Of a stretch of 64,000 nucleotides of DNA, positions 45,007-55,085 are shown piece by piece. The position numbers and the translations under genes are program-made. The first letter of the stretch is position 1, and every line of letters starts with the position of its first letter. The DNA comes from Hallella colorans (GTDB taxonomy: Bacteria; Bacteroidota; Bacteroidia; Bacteroidales; Bacteroidaceae), in NCBI RefSeq assembly GCF_003096815.1, contig NZ_QENY01000008.1, forward strand, positions 1-64,000, written 5' to 3'. The notes below the pieces were generated by a model. It was not told the origin of the DNA. It was given only the letters and a program-made list of their open reading frames with translations, and ran no database searches.

Positions 45007-47196
45007 CTATTTCTCCTTAACCACTTTTTTCCCATTCACAATATATACCCCTCGTGGCAAAATCAAGTAGTCTGACCCTACATAGCGGCCATCAATGCTA
45101 TATATTCTCTTTGATTTGGGCAAATGCCCCCCTATGCACTTGATACCTGTGAGTGGCTGTTCACCAGACCGTGTTATCTTGACCTCGTCAAGAAAGAAGC
45201 GTCGATAGGGCGAGAATGTGAGCGTGGCACTGCCCTTACCCACCATTTTCAGCGTGTAGGTGGTCCATGCGCCCTTGGCCATAGTGAGTTGGGAGCTGCT
45301 TGCGTCAGTATCGACAAACTTGGCTTTGGCACCTCTCAGTGTTAAGAACAAATTGTTTCCGTCACCTTTGGCATCCCAACAGGCAGCCTTGAACGTGAGC
45401 GTGGCGGTGTCACCCGCAAGAACGAACGTAGGTGTGACAGCCACGCCTGTGCCGTTTTTCGATTTGCCAAAACGCGCACAATGGTCGCCACCATATCCAT
45501 AATCGGCCGCCCAACCTACATGATCGGGTTGTAACTTGCCTATGGCCACGGAGCCTTTAAACTTGCCATCGTTGCCACCCGAGCCGACGCATTTGTCAAA
45601 AGACTCATAGAACAATACCGACTCGTTGTGGTTGGAATCGTCTGGCGGCGTTTCGGGAGAAGCGTTATCCTCTCTAAAATGGAATGATATGGTGCCATCG
45701 GCATGCTCCGTAATATCAAAAAAGCCAAACGGTGGATTCTCGCCATATTGCGGATCAGCGTTGTAAAACTTGGACGCTGGACTGGAATCTTTGCACAAGC
45801 GGTTGTTGTCATGGTAGGGATAGGCGTCGTCCCCCTCGTCATAAATGCTGGGAATGTTGTCGGCAGGGAATATGGTGAGCCGTTGATGAGGGTTGTCTTT
45901 GTTGGGGTCGTCGCTCCAACAGATGGTGTTGACAATGTTATTGTCCCATGCGTTTTTGTCATAATCCACGTGAGTGATGAGCAGCCCGTGCCCAGGCAGG
46001 GCGATGTCGTAGCCACGTTGTTGCCGATTGTCCAATATATAGTATTCGTTTCGATTGGACGAATTGTAGTATATGTAGCTCTGTCCTTGATCTGCCAACG
46101 ACTGCATGCCACTTACTTTGGTTTCGGTGGCAAGTTCCACGGGCGACGCCCAGCCACATATCATCTTCTCGTAGCCAGAGTATCCGCATGGCGTGAAGCC
46201 GTTATCGTTGTAAGAACCATAATCCATCAGGTCCCAAGAGCCCATGCCAAAGTTGCCACCTCCAGACGTGTCGTACATGTCAGGAAACCCCATGCAATGC
46301 GAAAACTCATGGCAAAACGTGCCGATGCCGTTGAGCTTGTTGTTGTTCGCCAACTCGTTAGCGCAGGCGTAAATGTCTATAACGGTGTTGTCAAGCTTGA
46401 GATTTCTGACGGAATGATTGGGACTGCCAGACAAAGCGAACATGTGCGGCCAAATGTAATCGTCAATTTCGGAATGGTCAGACTGCCCATAGCCTGCGTA
46501 GAGCACAAACACTTCTTCGGCCTCGCCGTCGCCATCCCAGTCGTATTGGGAGAAATCCACCTTAGCGTCAACGGCTACACATGCGTCGCGAATCATCTCA
46601 CCCACATTGGCATCGTTGTTGCGTCCATAGTAAGAATAGGGATGAGGCATTGACACGGGGCCGACCACGTCGAACGACAAATTGAACATGCCGTGACTTT
46701 GCGCCAAGAAATAGTCGCGCACGCTGCCCTTGAAGCCGTTCTCACGGTAACCCTCGGCGTTGGCAATTTGGTCGTAGACGCGCTGTGGGTTGGGCATGCT
46801 GAATGTTTTTCCTCTGAAATCCACAAGGATGATAAGCCCGCGTTTCATGCCCTTGAAGAGGTTACCACTGCCTGCTTGACAGCGACGATCGGGTATGCGG
46901 TGGGCACGCGGGCGAACGATAGCACCACGCTTGGCAAGGGCCTTGGCACCCAAGGTGGTGGCGTCTGTCTCACGATAGAGGCCTGTAAGGCCATCGGGCA
47001 CGTAGCAAGTGCCATCGGCCGACTGCCAATAGTGCGTGTACTCGTCGCCCCGAGCCTCTACTCTCACCGTGCTTCCATCAATGAGGCGTATGGTCTTGAA
47101 TTGACCTCGACGCACTGGTATGGCCGTAACGGTCAATGAAAAAAATAGGAACAACAGCTTAAGAAAAAAAAATCTGTTGGGTGAGTGGTTATTCAT
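45007..47196 (-). CDS. M6-family metallopeptidase, probable type IX secretion cargo
   Basis: This 729-aa secreted zinc protease starts MNNHSPNRFFFLKLLFLFF, a signal peptide; 17 further codons upstream to 47247 are in frame but unlikely. The M6 catalytic site is HEFSH (296-300), followed by CMGFPDMYD with the Met-turn-like region (GMGSWDLMDYGSYN). A jelly-roll domain covers about residues 540-670. The end (KRIYSIDGRYVGSDYLI, LPRGVYIVNGKKVVKEK) resembles a type A T9SS sorting domain, so export to the cell surface or outside is likely. It has a good promoter and is transcribed leftward alone. Confidence 0.87.
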   Translation of the reverse strand: MNNHSPNRFFFLKLLFLFFSLTVTAIPVRRGQFKTIRLIDGSTVRVEARGDEYTHYWQSADGTCYVPDGLTGLYRETDATTLGAKALAKRGAIVRPRAHRIPDRRCQAGSGNLFKGMKRGLIILVDFRGKTFSMPNPQRVYDQIANAEGYRENGFKGSVRDYFLAQSHGMFNLSFDVVGPVSMPHPYSYYGRNNDANVGEMIRDACVAVDAKVDFSQYDWDGDGEAEEVFVLYAGYGQSDHSEIDDYIWPHMFALSGSPNHSVRNLKLDNTVIDIYACANELANNNKLNGIGTFCHEFSHCMGFPDMYDTSGGGNFGMGSWDLMDYGSYNDNGFTPCGYSGYEKMICGWASPVELATETKVSGMQSLADQGQSYIYYNSSNRNEYYILDNRQQRGYDIALPGHGLLITHVDYDKNAWDNNIVNTICWSDDPNKDNPHQRLTIFPADNIPSIYDEGDDAYPYHDNNRLCKDSSPASKFYNADPQYGENPPFGFFDITEHADGTISFHFREDNASPETPPDDSNHNESVLFYESFDKCVGSGGNDGKFKGSVAIGKLQPDHVGWAADYGYGGDHCARFGKSKNGTGVAVTPTFVLAGDTATLTFKAACWDAKGDGNNLFLTLRGAKAKFVDTDASSSQLTMAKGAWTTYTLKMVGKGSATLTFSPYRRFFLDEVKITRSGEQPLTGIKCIGGHLPKSKRIYSIDGRYVGSDYLILPRGVYIVNGKKVVKEK

Positions 47197-47224
47197 TGCT
47201 ATGATATTTATTAACCATATTTTA

Positions 47225-47256
47225 CAAAAATACGCTGTTTGGGCCATTTATCCAAA
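47225..47256 (-). promoter_or_regulatory. Promoter of the M6 peptidase gene
   Basis: On the minus strand TTTG (47256-47253) and TATTTTTG (47232-47225) are separated by 20 bp, 28 bp from the chosen ATG. This supports the start at 47196, because the upstream alternative at 47247 would lie inside the promoter. Confidence 0.75.
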
Positions 47257-47467
47257 GAAAAAAACATTTTATTTCAATTATTGTCGAAAAAAATGACATT
47301 ACGCATTTTACGTTTTTTATACGTTACAGAACAGTCCGTGTTGCAAAAGAATGCGCTGGACGCGTACCGAGGTGTATAGGCACAGTGCCAGAATATTTTA
47401 TGATAGATGCTTGGCGGAATAAAAAATAAGTTGTAAATTGCACTTCATAAAACATATAGCATAAAAC

Positions 47468-48595
47468 ATGAAACCGCTTAACAACCCATTCGTGGAATAT
47501 GGATACAAGGGTCCTGAATACTTTTGTGACCGCGAGGACGAGACTGGACAATTGATCAACGCACTGTATAACGAGAGTAACATAGCGTTGATATCACCGC
47601 GCAGGATAGGCAAATCTGGATTGATAAAGCATGTGTTCAACAGGATGGAAGCCTCAGGCAAGGACGTGGCGTGCATCTACATAGACATATTGAACACACG
47701 AAACCAGCGCGACTTCATAGACGTGATGGCTACGAGCGTGGTGCAAAAACTTGACAACAACTGGCAATCAGCCATGCGAAAAGTGTCGGAGATGTTCAAG
47801 GGCTTGCGTGTCACAATAAGCATGGATGAGTTTACGGGGTTGCCCACGTTGTCACTCGACGTGGAAGAACGCAAGCAAGACAGTACCGTGGAACGGATAT
47901 TCGAGTATGTCAGGCGCTCGGGCAAGAGGTGCTATATAGCTTTTGACGAGTTCCAGCAAGTCACGGAGTACCCCGAACGAGGGCTTGAAGCTTTGCTAAG
48001 GTCGCAAATACAGTTTATCGACAACGCTTATTTCATCTTTTCCGGAAGTCAACAACACTTGATGTCGGAGATGTTCCTGTCGGCCAACCGACCATTCTAC
48101 ATGGCCTCACAACTGATGAGCTTGGACGTGATTAAGGAGGACAAGTACTTGGATTTTGCCAACCGTCACTTTGCCAAACAAGGCAGAACAATGCACGCTG
48201 ATGACTTTGCCTATCTCTATGATATGGTGGATGGGCAGACGTGGTACGTGCAGACCATGTTGCACCAGCTTTACACCATGACAGACACAGAGCTTGACAA
48301 AGATGCCGTGAGCCGGGCTTTTGACACGATATTGAACAAGATGTCCACGGCGTTGTCCTCCATCTACCTTGCCCTGACCGACAACCAAGCCTTGCTGCTC
48401 AGGGCCATTGCCAAGGAGCGAGTGGTGAAAGAACCGTTGTCGCAAACCTTTATGACCCGCCATCGGCTGCCAGCGGTGAGCAGCGTGCGTCTCGCGCTTG
48501 GCGCGTTGGAGAACAAACAGCTGGTATACCGCCAGCCTGACGGCTACATAGTGTATGACCGTTTCTTGGGATTGTGGCTGAGAAACAAGGTGTGA
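47468..48595 (+). CDS. AAA-type ATPase with C-terminal winged-helix-like region
   Basis: This 375-aa protein is of the archaeal-ATPase-like (STAND/ORC-related) group. The N-terminal NPFVEYGYKGPEYFCDREDE leads into a P-loop of the PRRIGKS type (residues 44-50). Walker B is CYIAFDEFQQV (Asp160, Glu161), and a sensor-1-like FIFSGSQQHLM follows. The C-terminal part (LTDNQALLLRAIAKE, LGALENKQLVYRQPDGYIVYD, FLGLWLR) looks like a winged helix. Such proteins are common in Bacteroidetes, often in variable regions. Their cellular role is not established, and no partner gene is adjacent. Confidence 0.8.
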   Translation: MKPLNNPFVEYGYKGPEYFCDREDETGQLINALYNESNIALISPRRIGKSGLIKHVFNRMEASGKDVACIYIDILNTRNQRDFIDVMATSVVQKLDNNWQSAMRKVSEMFKGLRVTISMDEFTGLPTLSLDVEERKQDSTVERIFEYVRRSGKRCYIAFDEFQQVTEYPERGLEALLRSQIQFIDNAYFIFSGSQQHLMSEMFLSANRPFYMASQLMSLDVIKEDKYLDFANRHFAKQGRTMHADDFAYLYDMVDGQTWYVQTMLHQLYTMTDTELDKDAVSRAFDTILNKMSTALSSIYLALTDNQALLLRAIAKERVVKEPLSQTFMTRHRLPAVSSVRLALGALENKQLVYRQPDGYIVYDRFLGLWLRNKV

Positions 48596-49047
48596 AATCG
48601 CTGGCACGACTTATGCCACCATGCCCATATCTATCGTTCTTCATTTTGCAATCCATCTCCTTTCAACTGTATTGTCGCAAGCAGAGACTCTATTTCAAGA
48701 TAAAAGGCTAACTGGACATATTTTGGAAAAAAGGTTACAATAAATTCTTAACATATCCTTATCCCAGCATTAGCAATCGATTTGGTATTGGTAGTGACAA
48801 GAAAGAAAATTACGTTATCAAATTTTACCGCAATTTTTAAACTTCGTATTATGCACAAGACGAGGTGGAAATGAAAAAGGAGCTTTGCGTTCGTTAGAAT
48901 ACAAAGCTCCTACATTTTTATCAGGGAGTGTTGCAATGGTAGAAACCAAGCACACTTTTATTATTTTTATACTAAGTCAATCAAATGAGATTAAAAATGT
49001 TTTGATAATATATCCCTATAATGATTGCGTAGCATAAAAATCCCATT
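48596..49047. other. 452-bp intergenic region between converging genes
   Basis: It is AT-rich and lies between the ATPase gene (plus) and the orphan susD (minus). The only feature recognised is the leftward terminator at 48873-48910. Confidence 0.55.
48873..48910 (-). terminator. Terminator of the third susC/susD unit
   Basis: GGAGCTTTG (48879-48887) and CAAAGCTCC (48902-48910) form a 9-bp stem. On the minus strand it is followed by TTTTTC. It lies about 140 bp after the susD stop. Confidence 0.8.
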
Positions 49048-50745
49048 TTACCAATTAAACTCTGGAGAGTTGCCCTCTGGAGATTGTGGTGTTTCGTTCT
49101 GCGTCATCTCATAGTTGTAATTCATCTCCTGCAAGCCAAAGACATTTGTCATGACAACTGGCACCTTCTCAGAGTTCCAACGATACAAATCAATATGGTT
49201 GCTCTTGGGATAGCTGCGAATCACACCCTTATTCAGACGTTTGATATCGAATGTGGCGAAACCCTCGCCCCAAAGTTCAACTCGACGCTGCCACCATACC
49301 TCATTTCTGAACTGAGAAGTGGATTTGTTGTAGTAAGCGTCATTATGTGTTCCATATACAAACTTAGGATCACGCGACTTGGCAAACTCGGTGAGCATAG
49401 CAATGCCACGAGCTTCATTTTGCATGCCGACAGCTTCTATCTCGATGAGTTTCATTTCCTCAACGCGCATGAAAGGAACCGATACTGCAAATCCGATGTG
49501 TTGGTTTTCGTGACCAGCTTGGCCACCAATAACACGGAACTTCATGCCCAAGCCACCTACATTGTTCACACCCTTAATATCAGACGGCGTGTCGTAAGCG
49601 GAGCCATGTACCCAATCTGGATAGTTGGAATAAGCTTTCAGAGCTTCCACTTTCTCTTTGGCGGTTTTGCAATTTTCGTCTATCTTGAAGTCGACGAAGC
49701 ATTTTTTCCTGAAGTCTGAATAAGGTATGGTTTCATAAAGATGGCGGTCTATAAACATTTGCTGACCATAGTTGGCAGCGTATCCGCAACCTGATTTGTC
49801 AGGGTCGATTTCGAGGCACATCATGGAAGCCCATGAACAGTCGCCGTCGTTGTCACGAATGTTCGGGTCTTCTTCCTTGTATTTAAATCCGAACATCCAT
49901 GCTTCGTTGGGCGTATTGAAGCCAGTCTCACGGCTTGTGTACTGAGCCTCGTCCATTATTTGGTAGCCTTGCTGAGCCAGTTTGGCGTACTTCTCGGCGT
50001 TAGCCCAATCTTCCATGGTGAGGTATGTACGGGCTTTAAGTCCATAAACGACAGAGAGGTCAGGCGTATAAATATCATTGCGCTTGTAATCAGCCAACTG
50101 TTTCTCCGCGATGTCCAAGTCTGACAGAATAAATTCAAACGCCTCTTTGTTCGTCATGCGCTTGTTGTGCGCCCATTCTTCCTTGGTCATGCCATTGATA
50201 ACTTTGGGTACCGTTAGCGCCTCTTTGTTAAGCGCGTAGGTAGTGGGGCAATACATTCTGGCCATATCCAAATAGAACATCGCACGCATGGCATGTGCAA
50301 TGCCAGCTCCATGTACCTTGGCGGGCTCTGGTTTCTCACCTGCGATATCAAGAACAGTGTTACAATTTCTTACCCACTGGTAATAATAGGTCCAAGGCAT
50401 CTGTGTATATGCGTATGAAGGACCAAGGTATCCACTCCACGTATACCATGCGTCAAACCAGTTTAGGTGTCCCTGAAAGATATCCTGCCCTTCAACATCA
50501 CGCATGATAAAGAATGCTGGATAACCGAAATCATTGGCGTTCCAATTAGATCCACTGTAAGTGAACTGTCCCGCAAGAGAAGATGTGATTGCACTTACAA
50601 AGTTGTCATATGCCCCCGGGGCATTATATGCTTGATCTTTCGTGACCGTTGTACTCTTCGGATCGAGTTCCTCTATACAACCTGTCAAACCCGAAAGCGT
50701 GAAGCTCGCTATAGCTAATGCTATTATATGTTTGTTCAGTTTCAT
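49048..50745 (-). CDS. susD: SusD-family lipoprotein (third, orphan pair)
   Basis: This 565-aa surface lipoprotein has a lipobox ending SGLTGC (Cys23), followed by IEELDPKSTTVTKDQAYNAP. Features of SusD helices include KARTYLTMEDWANAEKYAK and WWQRRVELWGEGFATFDIKRL. It follows its susC partner by 28 bp on the minus strand and is closed by a terminator. No glycosidase, sulfatase, regulator or peptidase is joined to the pair, so its substrate cannot be read from context. Confidence 0.93.
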   Translation of the reverse strand: MKLNKHIIALAIASFTLSGLTGCIEELDPKSTTVTKDQAYNAPGAYDNFVSAITSSLAGQFTYSGSNWNANDFGYPAFFIMRDVEGQDIFQGHLNWFDAWYTWSGYLGPSYAYTQMPWTYYYQWVRNCNTVLDIAGEKPEPAKVHGAGIAHAMRAMFYLDMARMYCPTTYALNKEALTVPKVINGMTKEEWAHNKRMTNKEAFEFILSDLDIAEKQLADYKRNDIYTPDLSVVYGLKARTYLTMEDWANAEKYAKLAQQGYQIMDEAQYTSRETGFNTPNEAWMFGFKYKEEDPNIRDNDGDCSWASMMCLEIDPDKSGCGYAANYGQQMFIDRHLYETIPYSDFRKKCFVDFKIDENCKTAKEKVEALKAYSNYPDWVHGSAYDTPSDIKGVNNVGGLGMKFRVIGGQAGHENQHIGFAVSVPFMRVEEMKLIEIEAVGMQNEARGIAMLTEFAKSRDPKFVYGTHNDAYYNKSTSQFRNEVWWQRRVELWGEGFATFDIKRLNKGVIRSYPKSNHIDLYRWNSEKVPVVMTNVFGLQEMNYNYEMTQNETPQSPEGNSPEFNW

Positions 50746-50773
50746 TGTCGTAACTTTCTATTAATGTTTTTTT

Positions 50774-53700
50774 TTAGAATGACACCTGGATACCTCCGGA
50801 GATATTTCTCGTTGGAGAATAAGGCGACACGGTTGTATTGCCATCGTATGAATAACGAGGATCCAAGCCCTTGCGTTTTGAGATGAACCCAAGGTTCTCA
50901 CCGGCGGCATAGATTCTGAGCTTAGAGATAAACGGAATCATACCCTTCTTGAAAGTATAGCCAATCGTGAACGACTGGAAGTTCAGGTAAGAGGCATCAG
51001 TAAGGAAGCGGTCTGACACAGCTGTAGTGTATTTATCACCGTATTGCCAGCGTGGGATATCAGAGCCAGTGTTGGTTGAAGACCATGATTTGACGTAATC
51101 TTTATGGATATTATGACCAGCATCTCGCGGACTTGCACTCGGCCTCATCAAGTTGGCGTATCGTATATCATACACCTTGCCACCAATCTGATAATCGAAT
51201 GATAAACTGAGGTCAAAACCTTTATAACGGAAAGAGGTGCCGAATCCACCAAAACAATCTGGCAATACCGAACCATGTACATAGCGCGAAGCCTGGTTGG
51301 GGTCTGTGGTCTTGCTCGAATAGTTCTTTCCGGGCTTAGACAGAGAGCCTTTCAGTTCCTCGTCCACCCAGTATGTGGCTTCGCCCTTTTCGTTTACGCC
51401 AGCATAAGATGGCATGAAAGCGTTGTAAAGCGAACCGCCCTCCTCGAACCAGTTTTGATATGTGCGAGGACCGTTGCTTTCGGAAAATCCTCCATTAATT
51501 TCAGTCTTAGACTTAGGCAGGCTTAGAATCTTGGTGGCATTGTGTGATATATTCACATTCAGATCCCACTCCATATCATGAGTTTTGATGATAGCACCAG
51601 CTAAATTCAGCTCGACGCCAGTGTTTCTAATGTCACCCAAGTTGCCGTAGTAACCTCGAGTTCCAGCCGACTCAGGTACTGAAAGCCAGAAAAGCAAATT
51701 GGAAGTCTTCTTTGAATATACATCAAGACTACCTGTCAAGCGGCTCTTCCAAAGGCTAAATTCCAATCCAACGTTAAAGTTGGTTGTTGTCTCCCACGTG
51801 ATATCCTCGTTGCCGAGCCTATTGAACTTAGGAGCCATCTGCGTGTCATTAGCTTTGATAATTCTGTAAGTATCAATGTAGGCGTAGTTAGGAATGTTGT
51901 CATTACCCTGCTGACCGACAGATATTTTGAGTTTCAATTGATCAAGCCAATTAGCTGTGTTCTGCATAAAGCTCTCTTTAGAGATGAGCCATGCACCTCC
52001 GACAGACCAGAAATTACCCCATCTGTGATCCTTGGGCTTTGATGCGAATCGGGATGTGGCGTCGCGTCTGAAAGAAGCGGAACCATAGTATTTCTCATCA
52101 AAATTGTATAGTAAATTAGCGAAATATCCCTCTACATTATATCCTGTTTCGTAAGAACCGGCATCGACAACTTTCGCAAAAGCGTTCAACTCGCGAATAT
52201 CAGGATTGAAACATCCCGTTCTGTTACCACTCAAATCATTAAGCGAACTCTTATAATACTCATGTCCTAACATGGCTGTCAAAGAGTGTTTGTCAAACGT
52301 ATTGTTGTAAGTCAATGTCTGAATATGGTTTTGGCGCATGCTATGCTCAAATTCCTTTTGCAGTCCACCATTGGTACTCACGCCAGGGCCATAGAATGGA
52401 TTGGTAAACCACGAATAGCGAGTCTGTCCCCAAGTGATACTACTTGTGGCATTAAACTTTAGTTGCTCGGTAAAATAGATATCAGCAGCGAACGTACCAT
52501 TGAGCTGGTTGAAATCCGCAAGGGTTTCATTGTATCTGTTGGCACCAAGCGGGTTACCCGTGGACAAGAATGGGCGTGTTATGCCACCATATCCATTAGA
52601 AGGCACACCATAGTCGTAAGCATCATTCCCATACTGGTCCTTCTTTATCATGACATTGCCGTTTGCATCTTTTACGCGCACGTAAATGGGGTAAATAGGT
52701 GCCATCATCGTAGCGTAATACATCAGGTTTGTTGAGTTATAGTCGGTACCCATATTTGGGTTAGATTTGGTCTTGCTTGACACATAACCCACGTTGGCAC
52801 TTGTTCTCAACCATTTTTTAGCTTGGTAATCAGCTTTGAAACGAGCCGTGAAGCGGTCGTAGCCAGAGTATTCTACCACACCATCGTCTTTCAAATAGCC
52901 TATGCTTGTATAGTATGAAATCTTGTTGTTACTACCCTTTACATTGACATTGTATTCTTGTCTGAAAGAGTTTTTGTAGGCAGTATCAAGCCAATTGTCG
53001 GGCAAGAGGTAATAGTTCACACCATTATATTCGTAACCATGCCCTAAAGTAGCATTAGGATTGAGCTTGCCGTTGGCACCAATGAGCGTCTCACCATTTG
53101 GGACGGTGTAAAGATTATACTTCAGCTGTTTTAAAAGTTGCGTGTTGCTCCATGCCAGAGGGTCTTTAACTCCCTTTTCCATAGCATAATTGTGTAGTTG
53201 GGTATAATAGGCCTCATAATAAGCTCCGGGGTCAGTTATATAATCATAATCCTGAACAGCACGTGAGTTTGAACCCATTTTGATATCTACACTCACTTCG
53301 GCCTCTGTGTTTTTGCCGGTCTTGGTAGTGACAATAATCACACCAGAAGCGCCACGTGCACCGTACAATGCTGCAGAAGCGGCATCCTTCAAAACGGTGA
53401 CAGACTCAATGTCGTTAGGTGAAATGTTGGACAGGCTTGCTGGATATGGAGCTCCATCCACAATAATCAACGGTTCTGTTCCGGCGTACATGGAGGATAT
53501 ACCACGAATATTCATTGCACCAGTACCAGACCCAGGCTGTCCTGTTCCACCACGCATCTGCAAGCCAGAGACTGTACCGACCAAAGCATCAGTCACATTT
53601 GTTGTGATGTGTTTAGCCAAATCTTCTGATTTTACGACAGCCGCGGAACCCGTAAAAGCTGATTTCTTCTGGGTACCATAGGCCACAACCATCACCTCGT

Positions 53701-53995
53701 CCAGCTGGGTGTTGTTTGTGCTGAGGACGACTTTAACATTCTGACCCGCTTTCACCTTTTTCGGAAGCATTCCGATGTAGGTAATTTCCAATTGGGAATT
53801 GGCAGGGGCAGAAAGTACAAAACGCCCATTTCCGTCAGTTACTGTTCCCGTTTTGGTACCTACCACGCGAATGGCCGCGCCCACTATGGGTTCGCCATTC
53901 TCGTCGGTAACGGTACCCGAGACTTGAGACTGTGCCAGCGCTACACCAATTGTGATGAATAAGCCGGCTAATAACATAGTAAGTCTTTTAACCAT
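50774..53995 (-). CDS. susC: SusC-family TonB-dependent transporter (third, orphan pair)
   Basis: This 1073-aa outer-membrane importer has a signal peptide ending GVALAQSQ and a carboxypeptidase-like domain (GTVTDENGEPIVGAAIRV). The linker is LDEVMVVAYGTQKKSAFTGSA. The plug includes MNIRGISSMYAGTEPLIIVDG and YGARGASGVIIVTTKTGKN, and the barrel ends GGIQVSF. Start at 53995 is the natural signal-peptide start, 51 bp downstream of a near-perfect promoter. It forms a two-gene unit with the susD that follows. Standard promoter boxes suggest constitutive or anti-sigma-independent expression rather than strict activator control; that is inference. Confidence 0.94.
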   Translation of the reverse strand: MVKRLTMLLAGLFITIGVALAQSQVSGTVTDENGEPIVGAAIRVVGTKTGTVTDGNGRFVLSAPANSQLEITYIGMLPKKVKAGQNVKVVLSTNNTQLDEVMVVAYGTQKKSAFTGSAAVVKSEDLAKHITTNVTDALVGTVSGLQMRGGTGQPGSGTGAMNIRGISSMYAGTEPLIIVDGAPYPASLSNISPNDIESVTVLKDAASAALYGARGASGVIIVTTKTGKNTEAEVSVDIKMGSNSRAVQDYDYITDPGAYYEAYYTQLHNYAMEKGVKDPLAWSNTQLLKQLKYNLYTVPNGETLIGANGKLNPNATLGHGYEYNGVNYYLLPDNWLDTAYKNSFRQEYNVNVKGSNNKISYYTSIGYLKDDGVVEYSGYDRFTARFKADYQAKKWLRTSANVGYVSSKTKSNPNMGTDYNSTNLMYYATMMAPIYPIYVRVKDANGNVMIKKDQYGNDAYDYGVPSNGYGGITRPFLSTGNPLGANRYNETLADFNQLNGTFAADIYFTEQLKFNATSSITWGQTRYSWFTNPFYGPGVSTNGGLQKEFEHSMRQNHIQTLTYNNTFDKHSLTAMLGHEYYKSSLNDLSGNRTGCFNPDIRELNAFAKVVDAGSYETGYNVEGYFANLLYNFDEKYYGSASFRRDATSRFASKPKDHRWGNFWSVGGAWLISKESFMQNTANWLDQLKLKISVGQQGNDNIPNYAYIDTYRIIKANDTQMAPKFNRLGNEDITWETTTNFNVGLEFSLWKSRLTGSLDVYSKKTSNLLFWLSVPESAGTRGYYGNLGDIRNTGVELNLAGAIIKTHDMEWDLNVNISHNATKILSLPKSKTEINGGFSESNGPRTYQNWFEEGGSLYNAFMPSYAGVNEKGEATYWVDEELKGSLSKPGKNYSSKTTDPNQASRYVHGSVLPDCFGGFGTSFRYKGFDLSLSFDYQIGGKVYDIRYANLMRPSASPRDAGHNIHKDYVKSWSSTNTGSDIPRWQYGDKYTTAVSDRFLTDASYLNFQSFTIGYTFKKGMIPFISKLRIYAAGENLGFISKRKGLDPRYSYDGNTTVSPYSPTRNISGGIQVSF

Positions 53996-54046
53996 AACTT
54001 CTCTCTTTTAATAAAAATAATATAAATAATGATTAAGATCTGATGA

Positions 54047-54078
54047 CAAAGTTAAAAAACATTTCGATACGTTCCAAA
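54047..54078 (-). promoter_or_regulatory. Promoter of the third susC/susD unit
   Basis: On the minus strand TTTG (54078-54075) and TAACTTTG (54054-54047) are separated by 20 bp, a full match to the Bacteroidetes consensus. Confidence 0.85.
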
Positions 54079-54997
54079 TAATAAGTGCAAAAATTTACAC
54101 ATTTGATTAAAAAAGTTATACAATTCCTTGTTTTACACATATTGCTGTTATGTTTACAAGAAAATTCTTAGGTTTGTGTGTGTGTTTATTACAAACATAC
54201 ATAAAACCGGTGTTATTAGATATTAACATAACAAACATTAATCGTTTTTTAATGTGTTAATGATGCTCAAAAACCTAATCAAAATGCCATGAACATGATA
54301 AGGCTGATGCCAATAATAAAGTGGTTTGATATTTGTGTATGTTCATGCGTACAGCGTGTTGTCTCAAAAAAAGAGCATAGCGTATGTCTGAATATTGGAA
54401 GATATGGGCAATAAAAAAAAAGATACTATTTTAGCAATCGTTTCAACATTAGAACTCAATTACGACGCCATTGGTATCTAATTCAATAGGGTGTGGTTGA
54501 GAGCCGTTTCCATTATGCTAACCAAATAGCTTAGGGCTCTCTATGCTTGCCGCTACTATATGTATAAATTATGGTGGAATGTTGGTAAAATAAACGGCTC
54601 AGTGGAAAAAGTGTGGCGTTTCATTTTGCTATTGAGATTAACCCATTGGTACAATAAATGCCCGTGCGTGTTTTGAGGAGACGCTCGCCATGTTACAACA
54701 TAGGTGGGGGCGAATGGGGAGTGTGTACGCTTCGAGATGGCGACAGAATATTTACGCATTTTCGGTTTTTCTCTTTAAAAACTTGCTTGTCCTGAACACA
54801 GTTTTTGAAAAATTAGAAATAGTCAATTATTTGAACAAAACGCCCTCTCAAATTCGCTTATTTAAAAATAAGTTTGCTTTCGTCCGAAATACGCAAAAAC
54901 TGCGATAGTTTGTAAATGGCTGAGATTCAGCGTCTTTTAAAAAATAGCCTTTATTCTCCTATTTTGTGGTCTGCGGTTGAGTATCAAATGGCATGAT

Positions 54998-55085
54998 GAT
55001 AAGGTTGTAATCACAGTGTGATTAAGGCTCTTCCGCGCTGCGAATAAGGCCTAATCATGCTATGAGCAAGCACCAATCGCAGCCC
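54998..55085. repeat. 22-bp tandem repeat array, locus 3 (4 diverged units)
   Basis: Units start at 54998, 55020, 55042 and 55064, each beginning GAT/GAA/GAG and keeping the AAG and AATC positions of the family. The first boundary forms TAATCAC-AGT-GTGATTA (55008-55024), the same boundary palindrome as in the array at 32246. Confidence 0.75.

Noticed and set aside
54690..54908. 72-codon open frame in the long gap before the division cluster
   Set aside because: No promoter, no domain and low-complexity surroundings; probably chance, though its end (KNKFAFVRNTQKLR) could be compared with other Bacteroidales intergenic frames.
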